A DNA stretch of 64,000 nucleotides from JAVBUY01 sp031552735 (GTDB lineage: Bacteria > Bacillota > Clostridia > Christensenellales > Aristaeellaceae): contig JAVBMF010000026.1 in assembly GCA_031552735.1 (NCBI GenBank), positions 1-64,000 on the forward strand, read 5' to 3'. Under the pieces are notes generated by a model that was not told the origin of the DNA, searched no databases, and saw only the letters and a program-made list of their open reading frames with translations. The position numbers were made by a program, and so were the translations under genes. Positions 1 to 6,868 of this stretch are shown piece after piece. Numbering within the stretch: the first letter of the stretch is position 1; every line of letters starts with the position of its first letter.

Positions 1-378
1 GCCATCATTGAGGACTGCGGTTTCACCGACGCGGGCACGCAGATACAGCATCAGCTGAAGAGCATGTCGCTGCCGATGAGCGGCATACTGGAGAAGTCGC
101 TCAGCCTGGTGTGCAAAGTGCGCGCCGGTTACTTCCTGGGCGAGGCGTCGGCGGTGAAACAGCTGCGCAAAAACACCCTGCCGGTGCTGTTCATCCACGG
201 CGAACAGGACGATTTTGTGCCCTTTGAGATGGTGCACACCCTATACGACGCCACGCAGGGGCCCAAGCAGCTCTATACCGTGCCCGGCGCGGAACATGTG
301 GCGTCCTTTCAGACCGATCCGACGGCATACATGGAACACATTCGTGGCTTTTTGCAGCAATACATCGCGATGGATTAG
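1..378 (+). CDS. alpha/beta hydrolase, C-terminal part (5' end outside window)
   Basis: The reading frame is open from base 1 and stops at 378, leaving the last 125 residues of a serine hydrolase of the alpha/beta fold. The segment HGEQDDFVP carries the expected acid residue of the triad and GAEHVAS the expected histidine, both in the usual C-terminal order. The nucleophile serine must lie before the window. Family members of this type (YqkD-like, often annotated as prolyl oligopeptidase-like or lysophospholipase-like) act on unknown esters or peptides, so the substrate cannot be named. The next gene starts 12 bases downstream behind its own strong ribosome-binding site, which suggests co-transcription. 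Confidence 0.8.
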   Translation, partial: AIIEDCGFTDAGTQIQHQLKSMSLPMSGILEKSLSLVCKVRAGYFLGEASAVKQLRKNTLPVLFIHGEQDDFVPFEMVHTLYDATQGPKQLYTVPGAEHVASFQTDPTAYMEHIRGFLQQYIAMD

Positions 379-389
379 GAGGGGACAAT

Positions 390-1148
390 ATGGAGCGAAA
401 TGTAGCGTATCCCGCAGGGCTGGTCACCGGCGTGCAGGTGCGTTCCGGCTGGGCGCAGGTCGAATTGTTCAGCGGCGAATGCAGTGATGTGCAGGCCATC
501 ATCTCCGGCGACGAGCACTCGGTCAAGAACCTGATCGTGCGCCACGAGAATGGCAAGCTGATCATCGAGCAGCCGACCTATGGCCTCAGTCTGGATTTTT
601 CCACCGGCAAGTGGATGCAGATCGTCATCTGCGTGCCCAACGCGTGGCGCGGCGATGTGGCGCTGAGCACTGTGTCCAGTCCGATCTCCGTGAAGAACAT
701 TGAGGGCAGCGAGATCAGTGTGGATACGGTGGCCGGTACGCAATATGTGGATCGCGTACGCGCCGAGTCGCTGTCATTAAGCGCCATCACCGGCTCGCTG
801 CAAGCCACGCGCACCGCCGCAAAGGCGCTGAAGGTGCGCAATGTGTCGGGCACGATCGGCGTGTATGACGCGCAGGCGGAAACCGTCAAGGTGACCACCG
901 CCGCTGGGGATGCGACGCTGACCTTTGAGCAGCCGTTCGCGTCGATGGATGTGCAGACCGCGACCGGCGCGGTGCGCGTGACGCTGCCCGCAAACAGCGT
1001 GGACACCAGCTTCCGCTCTGTGACCGGCAAGCTGAACCTGAAGGGCTTTTCCACCGGCGGGGAGGGCGCGCCCGCTATTTCGATCACGTCGGTCACCGGC
1101 GATGTGACCCTGCGCAGCAAGAGCGAAGAAACCGAAGAAGATCAATAG
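390..1148 (+). CDS. DUF4097 family beta-repeat protein
   Basis: A 252-residue protein made of repeated short beta-strand units (pattern roughly V-x-V/L-x-x-x-x-G, for example SVTGKLNLKG and SVTGDVTLRS), which is the signature of the DUF4097 putative adhesin or auto-transporter-like solenoid. There is no signal peptide or membrane segment, so as written it is cytoplasmic or needs a partner. GGAGGGG lies 7 bases before the ATG. It sits between the hydrolase and ybaB, probably in one transcript. In many Firmicutes DUF4097 proteins go with PadR-type or membrane partners; none is visible here. The family is clear; its function is unknown. Confidence 0.8.
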   Translation: MERNVAYPAGLVTGVQVRSGWAQVELFSGECSDVQAIISGDEHSVKNLIVRHENGKLIIEQPTYGLSLDFSTGKWMQIVICVPNAWRGDVALSTVSSPISVKNIEGSEISVDTVAGTQYVDRVRAESLSLSAITGSLQATRTAAKALKVRNVSGTIGVYDAQAETVKVTTAAGDATLTFEQPFASMDVQTATGAVRVTLPANSVDTSFRSVTGKLNLKGFSTGGEGAPAISITSVTGDVTLRSKSEETEEDQ

Positions 1149-1174
1149 ATTACGAATCATTGGAGGATACACGC

Positions 1175-1519
1175 ATGGGCAAGGGCGGATTTCCCGGCAT
1201 GGGCGGCATGGGTGGCGGCAACATGCAGCAACTGATGCGCCAGGCGCAGCAGATGCAGCAGAAGATGGTGGCGCTGCAGGAAGAACTGGACGCGCGCACC
1301 TATGAGGCCAGCGCGGGCGGCGGCATGGTAACCTGCCAGATCAGCGGCAAGCGCGAGCTATTAGCGCTGGCCATTAAACCCGAGGCGGTCGATCCCGACG
1401 ATGTGGAGATGCTGCAGGACATGATCCTGGCGGCGGTCAATGAGGCGCTGCGCATCGGCGAACAAACCCGCGAGAACGAGATGGCCAAGGCCAGCGGCGG
1501 CATGGGCGGGTTGTTCTGA
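1175..1519 (+). CDS. ybaB: YbaB/EbfC family nucleoid-associated protein
   Basis: A 114-residue DNA-binding protein. It begins with a Gly/Met-rich tail (GGFPGMGGMGGG), continues into the long helix MQQLMRQAQQMQQKMVALQ and then the conserved beta segment AGGGMVTCQISG that is typical of EbfC/YbaB dimers, and ends in a Gly/Met tail GGMGGLF. I chose the ATG at 1175 because GGAGG lies 8 bases upstream; an in-frame TTG at 1160 would put the start before that site. recR begins 2 bases after the stop, which is the classical ybaB-recR arrangement. The usual third member, dnaX, is not next to them here. The protein probably binds DNA near RecR-dependent repair events. Confidence 0.92.
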   Translation: MGKGGFPGMGGMGGGNMQQLMRQAQQMQQKMVALQEELDARTYEASAGGGMVTCQISGKRELLALAIKPEAVDPDDVEMLQDMILAAVNEALRIGEQTRENEMAKASGGMGGLF

Positions 1520-1521
1520 CC

Positions 1522-2121
1522 ATGGCCGGGCAAGTAGAGCCATTACAGCGCATGGTGACGCAGTTGGCGCGCCTGCCGGGCATTGGCCCGAAAACCGCGC
1601 AGCGGCTGGCGTATTTCATTGTCGGCCAGCCCGAGGAGCAGGTGCGCGAGCTGGCGGCGGCCATCTGGCAGGGGCGCAAAGCGATCCGCTATTGCTCGGT
1701 GTGCGGCAACTACACCGCCGATGATCCATGCCCGATCTGCGCCGATGACAAGCGCAAAAACGGCATCCTGTGCGTGGTGCGCGATCCGCGCGATGTCGCG
1801 TCCATTGAGCGCATGCGCGACTATCGCGGCGGATATCATGTGCTGCACGGCACGATCTCGCCGATGGAGGGCATTGGCCCCGAGGACATCCGCATCCGCG
1901 AGCTGCTGGCGCGCGTGGGCAGCGAAACCGTGCAGGAAGTCATCCTAGCCACCAACCCGGACATCGAGGGCGAGGCCACCGCCGCGTACATCGCGCGGCT
2001 GCTCAAACCCATGGGTATACTGGTTACGCGCATCGCGCATGGCCTGCCCATCGGCGCGGATTTGGAGTATGCCGATGAGGTGACGCTGGCCAAGGCCATC
2101 GAAGGGCGCAGGGAAATGTGA
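1522..2121 (+). CDS. recR: recombination mediator RecR
   Basis: A 199-residue protein of normal length for RecR, which works with RecO (and RecF) to load RecA on gapped DNA. Visible domains: the N-terminal helix-hairpin-helix (LARLPGIGPKTAQRLAY, residues about 12-28), a four-cysteine zinc finger (CSVCGNYTADDPCPIC, about 57-72), the Toprim domain containing EGEATAAYIARLL, and the C-terminal segment GLPIGADLEYADEVTLAKA. The start ATG at 1522 is two bases after the ybaB stop, indicating translational coupling. The stop is followed within 10 bases by a palindromic repeat element (2131-2240). Confidence 0.96.
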   Translation: MAGQVEPLQRMVTQLARLPGIGPKTAQRLAYFIVGQPEEQVRELAAAIWQGRKAIRYCSVCGNYTADDPCPICADDKRKNGILCVVRDPRDVASIERMRDYRGGYHVLHGTISPMEGIGPEDIRIRELLARVGSETVQEVILATNPDIEGEATAAYIARLLKPMGILVTRIAHGLPIGADLEYADEVTLAKAIEGRREM

Positions 2122-2130
2122 CCCAGCCTA

Positions 2131-2240
2131 CCCCAACCGGCTGATCTGCGGTGTCGACGCTGCGCCCGTCTTGTCGGCGTATTGGCCATACGCCTCCGGC
2201 GAACGGGCTTGCGATCTCCTAGCATCTCAGCCATTTGGGG
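2131..2240 (+). repeat. palindromic intergenic element, copy 1
   Basis: Imperfect palindrome starting 9 bases after the recR stop. Outer arms CCCCAA..GGCTG and CAGCC..TTGGGG pair. Inside these come the fixed block ATCTGCGGTGTCG, a middle stem GCCCGT/ACGGGC, an apical hairpin GGCGTAT/ATACGCC, and the fixed block CTCCTAGCATCT. The same blocks in the same order occur at 15837, 58383, 62089 and 62210. It is not a normal intrinsic terminator, since no T-run follows. Confidence 0.8.
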
Positions 2241-2270
2241 CAGTCTGGCGGTTTTCGAACAAATTAGTAA

Positions 2271-2312
2271 CCCAGCCTACCCCAAACGACTGATCTGCGG
2301 TGTTGGGCTGCG
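2271..2312 (+). repeat. partial copy of the palindromic element (left end only)
   Basis: Repeats the left boundary of copy 1. CCCAGCCTACCCCAA, then CTGATCTGCGGTGT, are found at 2122-2154 and again at 2271-2305 with only a few differences. The right half, the apical GGCGTAT hairpin and the CTCCTA block are missing. This looks like a truncated or recombined second copy beside copy 1. Confidence 0.6.
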
Positions 2313-2337
2313 GGCTGCGAGCTTTCATAAAATAATG

Positions 2338-2376
2338 AGCGCGATGAAGCAAATTGCTTTCGTCGCGCTTTTGCTT
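2338..2376 (+). terminator. rho-independent terminator after ybaB-recR
   Basis: A 15-bp stem, AGCGCGATGAAGCAA pairing with TTGCTTTCGTCGCGCT with a single bulge, is followed by TTTTGCTTTG. It lies downstream of the palindromic element, so transcripts from recR would carry the element in their 3' end. Confidence 0.65.
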
Positions 2377-2480
2377 TGTCCCCGGCGTGTATGAAAACGT
2401 GGACACCTGCGTATCAATAAAGCATGGCCGTATGCCAAGCAGGCATGGCGCACAAAACCGAGTGAAAGAGGATGAGCGGA

Positions 2481-3068
2481 ATGAACACACTGCAAAAGAA
2501 CTGGGTATTTATCGCGATGCTTGCCCTGGTACTGATCGTGGCCTGCGGTTGTACCACCACCACGGAGGTGCCGCCGACAACGCAGCCCACCGTCATGGCC
2601 AGCCCCTCCCCGGCGGCCACAGTCGCCGTCACCACATCCCCGGCGGCATCGCCGGAGGCCGCGGGCGCCGAGTTGACCATCACGGTCGATGGCAATGCGC
2701 TCACCGAGAAGGGCATGAACAAGGGCGGCGTCAACTGGCTGCCGGTCGAGCCGGTGGCCAAGGCGCTGGGCTATACCGTCACCGAGAACAGCATCGAGGA
2801 GAACGGCGCGCCGCGCAAGAGCGTCACGCTGGTCAAAGGCGACGACACGGCGGGCACGGTCAAAATCAGCTATACGGTCAAGGACAACACGATCGCCGAT
2901 GTCACCGTGACGCGCGGCGGCACGACCATGACCACCACCGCGCAGATCACCGATCCGATCATGATGGACGGCGATACGCTGTATGCCAGCGAGAAGTTCT
3001 TCACCGATGTGCTGATGGCCAAGGTGGAGGTCAGCGGCAACGCGATCACCGTGGGGATGCCGACCTGA
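2481..3068 (+). CDS. secreted lipoprotein with copper-amine-oxidase-N-like (stalk) domain
   Basis: A 195-residue lipoprotein. The N-terminus has a hydrophobic signal ending in the lipobox IVAC, so the protein is probably lipid-anchored on the outer membrane face. A Thr/Pro/Ser/Ala-rich linker follows (about residues 25-60), then a globular part resembling the stalk domain found at the N-terminus of copper amine oxidases (segments WLPVEPVAKALGYTV and LYASEKFFTDVLMAKVEV). Such domains are common in Clostridia surface proteins and usually bind wall or peptide ligands. The ATG at 2481 has AGAGG 9 bases upstream; the in-frame ATG at 2472 directly abuts that site and is unlikely. Monocistronic: terminators lie on both sides. 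Function unknown. Confidence 0.75.
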   Translation: MNTLQKNWVFIAMLALVLIVACGCTTTTEVPPTTQPTVMASPSPAATVAVTTSPAASPEAAGAELTITVDGNALTEKGMNKGGVNWLPVEPVAKALGYTVTENSIEENGAPRKSVTLVKGDDTAGTVKISYTVKDNTIADVTVTRGGTTMTTTAQITDPIMMDGDTLYASEKFFTDVLMAKVEVSGNAITVGMPT

Positions 3069-3087
3069 TACGCTTTCGAGCGCCTGT

Positions 3088-3111
3088 ACCTGCCTTCGGG
3101 CAGGTTTTTTT
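3088..3111 (+). terminator. rho-independent terminator after lipoprotein gene
   Basis: ACCTGCC-ttcg-GGCAGGT with a UUCG tetraloop, followed by seven T. Textbook intrinsic terminator. Confidence 0.92.
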
Positions 3112-3130
3112 GTTTCCCGCGCATTGCGAG

Positions 3131-3159
3131 TGGACAAGCCCTGCCCAATGGAGTAATAT
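3131..3159 (+). promoter_or_regulatory. probable sigma-A promoter for tdk
   Basis: TGGACA (3131-3136), a 17-base spacer, then TAATAT (3154-3159), about 40 bases before the thymidine kinase start and just after a terminator. Confidence 0.5.
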
Positions 3160-3199
3160 GGTATCAGAACGGTGGGCAACCGCCCCGTGGGAGGATGGC

Positions 3200-3823
3200 A
3201 TGCTGCGTTTTTACTTCGGTGTGATGGGCTCGTCCAAGAGCGCGATGCTGCTGATGCAGCGCTACAACTACTTGGAGCTCAATCAATGCGTGGCGCTGAT
3301 CAAGCCCGCCATCGATACCCGCGTGGGGCGCGAGATTGTGTATTCGCGCGTGGGACTCAAGGCGCACGCCGATTTGGTCTGCGACCAAGACACCGACCTG
3401 ATCGAGCAGATTCGCTGGTTTGAGGCGTATCAGGGGCGCAGGCTGCAACATATTTTCGTGGACGAGGCGCAGTTTTTGACAGAGAAACAGGTGATGGCGT
3501 TGGCCGAACTGGCGCCGGAGTATGAAATCCATTGCTACGGGCTCAAGACCGACTTTCTGGGCAACTTTTTCCCGGGCTCGCAGGCATTGCTGCGCTTCGG
3601 CGATTCGTTCCAGGAGCTGGAGGCCAGCCTATGCTGGTGCGGCGCGAAGGCTACAATGAACACGCGCGTGGACCAGCACGGCACGGTGATCAAGCAGGGC
3701 GAGCAGGTGCTGATCGACGACGGCACGCAGATCAGCTACGTCGGTCTGTGCTACAAGCATTGGCGGCTGGGCGTGTCGCAGCCGCGCGTGCCCGTGCCCA
3801 AGAAGCGGAAAAGGAAGATCTAG
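3200..3823 (+). CDS. tdk: thymidine kinase
   Basis: A 207-residue enzyme that phosphorylates thymidine to dTMP in the salvage pathway. The P-loop region FGVMGSSKSAMLL (about residues 6-18) has the SSKS form common in clostridial type II thymidine kinases in place of FSGKT. FVDEAQFLT carries the catalytic glutamate and aspartate. The zinc-binding cysteines are in the lasso region (CWCGAKA) plus LCYKHW. The ATG at 3200 has GGGAGG 5 bases upstream; an out-of-frame ATG lies at 3195. The C-terminus is very basic (PKKRKRKI). It has its own promoter and terminator, so it is expressed alone. Confidence 0.93.
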   Translation: MLRFYFGVMGSSKSAMLLMQRYNYLELNQCVALIKPAIDTRVGREIVYSRVGLKAHADLVCDQDTDLIEQIRWFEAYQGRRLQHIFVDEAQFLTEKQVMALAELAPEYEIHCYGLKTDFLGNFFPGSQALLRFGDSFQELEASLCWCGAKATMNTRVDQHGTVIKQGEQVLIDDGTQISYVGLCYKHWRLGVSQPRVPVPKKRKRKI

Positions 3824-3830
3824 CCAGTAT

Positions 3831-3857
3831 GCGGCGCCCATCCGGCGTCGTTTTTTT
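3831..3857 (+). terminator. rho-independent terminator after tdk
   Basis: GGCGCC-catcc-GGCGTC stem (one G.U pair) followed by seven T, starting 8 bases after the tdk stop. Confidence 0.85.
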
Positions 3858-3930
3858 GTGTCTTTTTGGGGTAATCGTTGCACCGATTGCGCACAATAAG
3901 CCATCGAATCCAACGCAAAGGAGATCCGCG

Positions 3931-6306
3931 ATGGCTGTGCGAGCAATCATCATGGCGGGCGGCGAAGGCACACGGCTGCGCCCGCTGACCTGCGATGTCC
4001 CCAAACCCCTGGTGCCTGTGCTGGACCGGCCAGTGATGGAATATGCGCTGCAACTTTTGAAACGGCACGGCATCACCGAGGTGGGCGCGACGCTATTCTA
4101 CCTGCCCGAACGCATCACGCAGCACTTTGGCGACGGCGCTGCCTGGGGCGTGTCGCTGCGCTACTGGCAGGAGCAGACGCCGGTGGGCACAGCGGGCAGT
4201 GTGCTGATGGCGCGGGATGATCTGGACGATACATTCGTGGTGTTGTCAGGCGATGGGCTGACCGACTGCGACTTGACAAAGGCGCTGGATTTTCACAAGC
4301 AGAGCGGGGCAGTGGCCACGCTGGTGATGAAGCGCGTGCCTGTGCCGCTGGAGTACGGCGTGGTGATCACCGAGGGCGCGGGGCGCGTGCGGCGCTTTGT
4401 GGAGAAGCCGGGCTGGGGCGAGGTGTTCAGCGACACCGTCAACACCGGTATTTATATTTTGCAGCGCGAGGTGCTGGACTTGGTGCCTGCGGGGCAGAGC
4501 TACGACTTTGGCCGCGATCTGTTTCCGCAATTGGTGGCGCAACAGAAGCCGGTGTTCGGCTGGGTGATGGACGGCTACTGGTGCGATATTGGCAACCAGG
4601 AAGCCTACGTGCAGGCGCAGGTGGACTTCTTGCAAGGGCATGTGGCGCTGGACGCGGCGCTAAAGCCCGACGACGAGGGCCGCTGCATCGCATCTGATGC
4701 CAGGATCGCGCCCGATGCGGTGATCACCGGCCCTTGCTGGATCGGCGGTGGCGCGCGCATCCTGTCCGGCGCGGTGATCGGCGCGCATGCGGTGATCGGC
4801 GAGAAGGTAACGGTCGGCGCGGGCGCGTCGGTCAAACAATCAGTGCTGTGGCGCGGCGCGTCGGTTGGGCAGCGCGCGCAGGTGCGCGGTGCGGTCGTCG
4901 GCAAAGGCGCGCGCGTCGGTGACGAGGCGCGGCTGTTCGAGGGCAGCGTGCTGGGCGATGCCAGCGTGCTGGGCGCGCGGGCGCATCTGTCACCTGGCGT
5001 GAAGGTGTGGCCGGGCAAACATGTGGACGACGGGCTGCGGCTATCCGGCAACCTGGTGTGGGGAGACGTGCAGCGCTGGAGCGTGGATGGCAGCGGCGTG
5101 ATGGCGCGCACGCCGGAACAGGCGGCGATGCTGGGCGCGGCGTGGGCGCACGCGGTCAAGGCGCACGAGGTGGCGCTGATGCGCGGCGGCGGCGCGGTGG
5201 CGCAGGCGCAATACGCGGCGGTCAGCGCGGGGTTGATCGCACAGGGCGTGCGCGTGACGCTGATCGGGGAGGGCACAGTGCCTATGCTGCGCAGCATGCA
5301 GCGGCAGTTGGCAGTGCCTGCGGGCATCTATGTGCACGGCACGCGCCTGGAGGTTACCGGGAAAATGGGTAGCGCGCCGACCCGCGACGCGCAGCGCAGC
5401 CTGGAGACGCTGGCCATTCGCCAGGATTTCCCCGGTGCATTCGAGGGCACGGCGGTGCTGCCGCGTCACGTGCACGATGCGCAGGCGTTCTACATTGGCG
5501 CATTGGCGGCGCGCGCCGATAGCAAAGCGATCGCCGCGTATCCGCCGCGCATCGCGATCTTTGCGCATAGCGGCATCCAGCAGATGCAGGCCGAGGCACT
5601 GATCGAGGCGTTGCACCTGCCGCAAGCGCGCGTGGTGCATGGCGAGGCGGTGCGCGTGGCTGCGTGGGAGACCGGCTTCCTACTGGCCGCCGACGGTGAG
5701 AGCGCGGTGGCGTTCGACAGCGAGGGCATGCCGGACGAGGCGTCGCAGGCGATGCTGCGCTACCAGGCGCTGCTGGCGGGCGGTGTGACCGAGATGATCG
5801 CGCCAGTGCACGCGCCGCGCACGCTCGAGCGCATCGCCACCGATGCGCAGGCCACAGTGACGCGTGTGAAATCCGCTCGCGAGGCGATGATGCAGGCGCT
5901 GCTCGACGCGCCCAGCGCGCAGCAGCCCGAGCGTTTGTGGCAGATGGATGTGCAGTTCGATGGGCTGGCGGCCATTGTGGCGGTAACCAGCCTGCTGGCG
6001 CAGCGCAGCACGACGCTGCGAGGGCTGCTTATCGCGCAGCCCAAGGTGCAGCGCGCGACGCGCGAGGTGGCCTGCGCGCTGGCTGACAATGGGCGTATCC
6101 TGCGCGCACTGGCCGAGGAGGCCGAGAACGCAGATCTGACCGACGGTCTGCGTGTGGAGCACGACCGCGGTTGGGCGCTGTTGTTGCCGGTCCCCGCGCA
6201 AGGCGTGCTGCGCGTGCTGGGCGAGGCGCAGGATGCGGAGTTTGCCCAGGAGTTGTGTGACCGGTACGCGCGGCGCATCGAGCAGATCGCCAGGGAAAAA
6301 ATGTGA
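3931..6306 (+). CDS. sugar-1-phosphate nucleotidyltransferase / hexapeptide / phosphomannomutase-like fusion
   Basis: A 791-residue protein with three parts. Residues 1 to about 235 form a GT-A nucleotidyltransferase (MAGGEGTRLRPLT with the catalytic Arg, DVPKPLVPVLDRP with the conserved Lys, LSGDGLTDCD for metal, FVEKPGWGEVFSDTVNTG). About 245-375 are left-handed beta-helix hexapeptide repeats (many I/V-G-x-x-A units). About 380-791 follow the phosphohexomutase fold in outline. This is the layout of proteins annotated as mannose-1-phosphate guanylyltransferase, probably making GDP-mannose or another NDP-sugar. The mutase part lacks the TxSHNP phosphoserine loop, having YVHGTRLEVTGKMGS where it should be, so mutase activity is doubtful. 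AAAGGAG precedes the ATG at 3931. Confidence 0.85.
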   Translation: MAVRAIIMAGGEGTRLRPLTCDVPKPLVPVLDRPVMEYALQLLKRHGITEVGATLFYLPERITQHFGDGAAWGVSLRYWQEQTPVGTAGSVLMARDDLDDTFVVLSGDGLTDCDLTKALDFHKQSGAVATLVMKRVPVPLEYGVVITEGAGRVRRFVEKPGWGEVFSDTVNTGIYILQREVLDLVPAGQSYDFGRDLFPQLVAQQKPVFGWVMDGYWCDIGNQEAYVQAQVDFLQGHVALDAALKPDDEGRCIASDARIAPDAVITGPCWIGGGARILSGAVIGAHAVIGEKVTVGAGASVKQSVLWRGASVGQRAQVRGAVVGKGARVGDEARLFEGSVLGDASVLGARAHLSPGVKVWPGKHVDDGLRLSGNLVWGDVQRWSVDGSGVMARTPEQAAMLGAAWAHAVKAHEVALMRGGGAVAQAQYAAVSAGLIAQGVRVTLIGEGTVPMLRSMQRQLAVPAGIYVHGTRLEVTGKMGSAPTRDAQRSLETLAIRQDFPGAFEGTAVLPRHVHDAQAFYIGALAARADSKAIAAYPPRIAIFAHSGIQQMQAEALIEALHLPQARVVHGEAVRVAAWETGFLLAADGESAVAFDSEGMPDEASQAMLRYQALLAGGVTEMIAPVHAPRTLERIATDAQATVTRVKSAREAMMQALLDAPSAQQPERLWQMDVQFDGLAAIVAVTSLLAQRSTTLRGLLIAQPKVQRATREVACALADNGRILRALAEEAENADLTDGLRVEHDRGWALLLPVPAQGVLRVLGEAQDAEFAQELCDRYARRIEQIAREKM

Positions 6307-6340
6307 CCGAGCCCTGCAGGCGAAATGCGGCCAAACCCGC

Positions 6341-6369
6341 TTGACACAACGATTTTCGGATGCTAGAAT
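6341..6369 (+). promoter_or_regulatory. strong sigma-A promoter driving a non-coding RNA region
   Basis: Perfect TTGACA (6341-6346), a 17-base spacer, an extended TG, and TAGAAT (6364-6369). No protein gene follows on the plus strand for more than 4 kb, so the product is an RNA. A hairpin GCAATCC/GGATTGC (6376-6395) lies at the predicted 5' end. Confidence 0.8.
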
Positions 6370-6433
6370 AAAACTGCAATCCGTCACTGGATTGCGCGCG
6401 ATCGGCATCATCCGACCGACGCAGTACCAATGA

Positions 6434-6622
6434 TAATTCCTGGGGTGTGCGCGAGCTGTCAGTTTTTACCCACATTTTCACAAATGGAGCTTTCGTCGGC
6501 GCGCGGATGTCAGGCCCCCGTGGCGACACGATTGGGGAAGGCAGAAGCGCGGCGCGGGGCACCACCCTGCCGAGCGGCGGGTGAAAAGACTGGCGGCGGA
6601 CGGCACTTTGGGATTATTTTTT
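6434..6622 (+). ncRNA. ssrS: candidate 6S RNA (ssrS)
   Basis: About 190 bases with no convincing protein gene, downstream of a near-consensus promoter. The ends pair as expected for the 6S closing stem: TAATTCC and GGTGTGC at 6434-6447 against GGCACTTTGGGATTA at 6602-6616, which runs straight into six T. A second long helix pairs CTGTCAGTTTTTACCC (6455-6470) with GGGTGAAAAGACTGG (6579-6593), giving the rod shape with a central bubble that lets 6S RNA mimic an open promoter and bind sigma-A polymerase. Length and position of the helices match the family; I have no covariance search. It could be another rod-like regulatory RNA. Confidence 0.6.
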
Positions 6623-6626
6623 ATCT

Positions 6627-6781
6627 CGAGTAAAATGCATGCTGCATTTTGCTCGATTGCACGGCGAACGCCGTGACTCGCTTTGCTCGTGGTGGTCGGT
6701 GCGTTTTCCCGATGGAAAGCTCCCCGCCCGCGAGGCAGAGCCTCGCGATACGATTTGACATGAAAGGGGCTCGCCCCCTTT
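6627..6781. repeat. cluster of four hairpins downstream of the 6S candidate
   Basis: Four nearly perfect hairpins follow each other: CGAGTAAAATGCA/TGCATTTTGCTCG (6627-6655), CACGGCG/CGCCGTG (6660-6675), CGCGAGGC/GCCTCGCG (6729-6747) and AAAGGGG/CCCCTTT (6763-6781). None is followed by a long T-run on the plus strand. The stretch has no gene that I can support. It may be a composite REP-like element or the 3' processing region of the RNA. Confidence 0.55.
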
Positions 6782-6821
6782 ATATATCCCCGGATTGGAA
6801 AACATGCTTTACGAATGGTCT

Positions 6822-6853
6822 GAAGGCTCACCCGTATGTACGGGTGAGCCTTC
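6822..6853. terminator. perfect 15-bp hairpin between the ncRNA region and the minus-strand operon
   Basis: GAAGGCTCACCCGTA-tg-TACGGGTGAGCCTTC, perfectly self-complementary, 15 bases beyond the stop of the transglutaminase gene. It lacks a clear T-run in either direction, so termination is inferred from position and stability. Confidence 0.5.
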
Positions 6854-6868
6854 TCTCATGGTAACTTT

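Noticed and set aside
2325..3179. 284-codon minus-strand frame opposite the lipoprotein gene
   Set aside because: His/Arg-rich shadow without start signals, crossing two terminators.
6430..6633. 67-codon open frame in the 6S region
   Set aside because: No ribosome-binding site, and the region is better explained by base-paired RNA structure.
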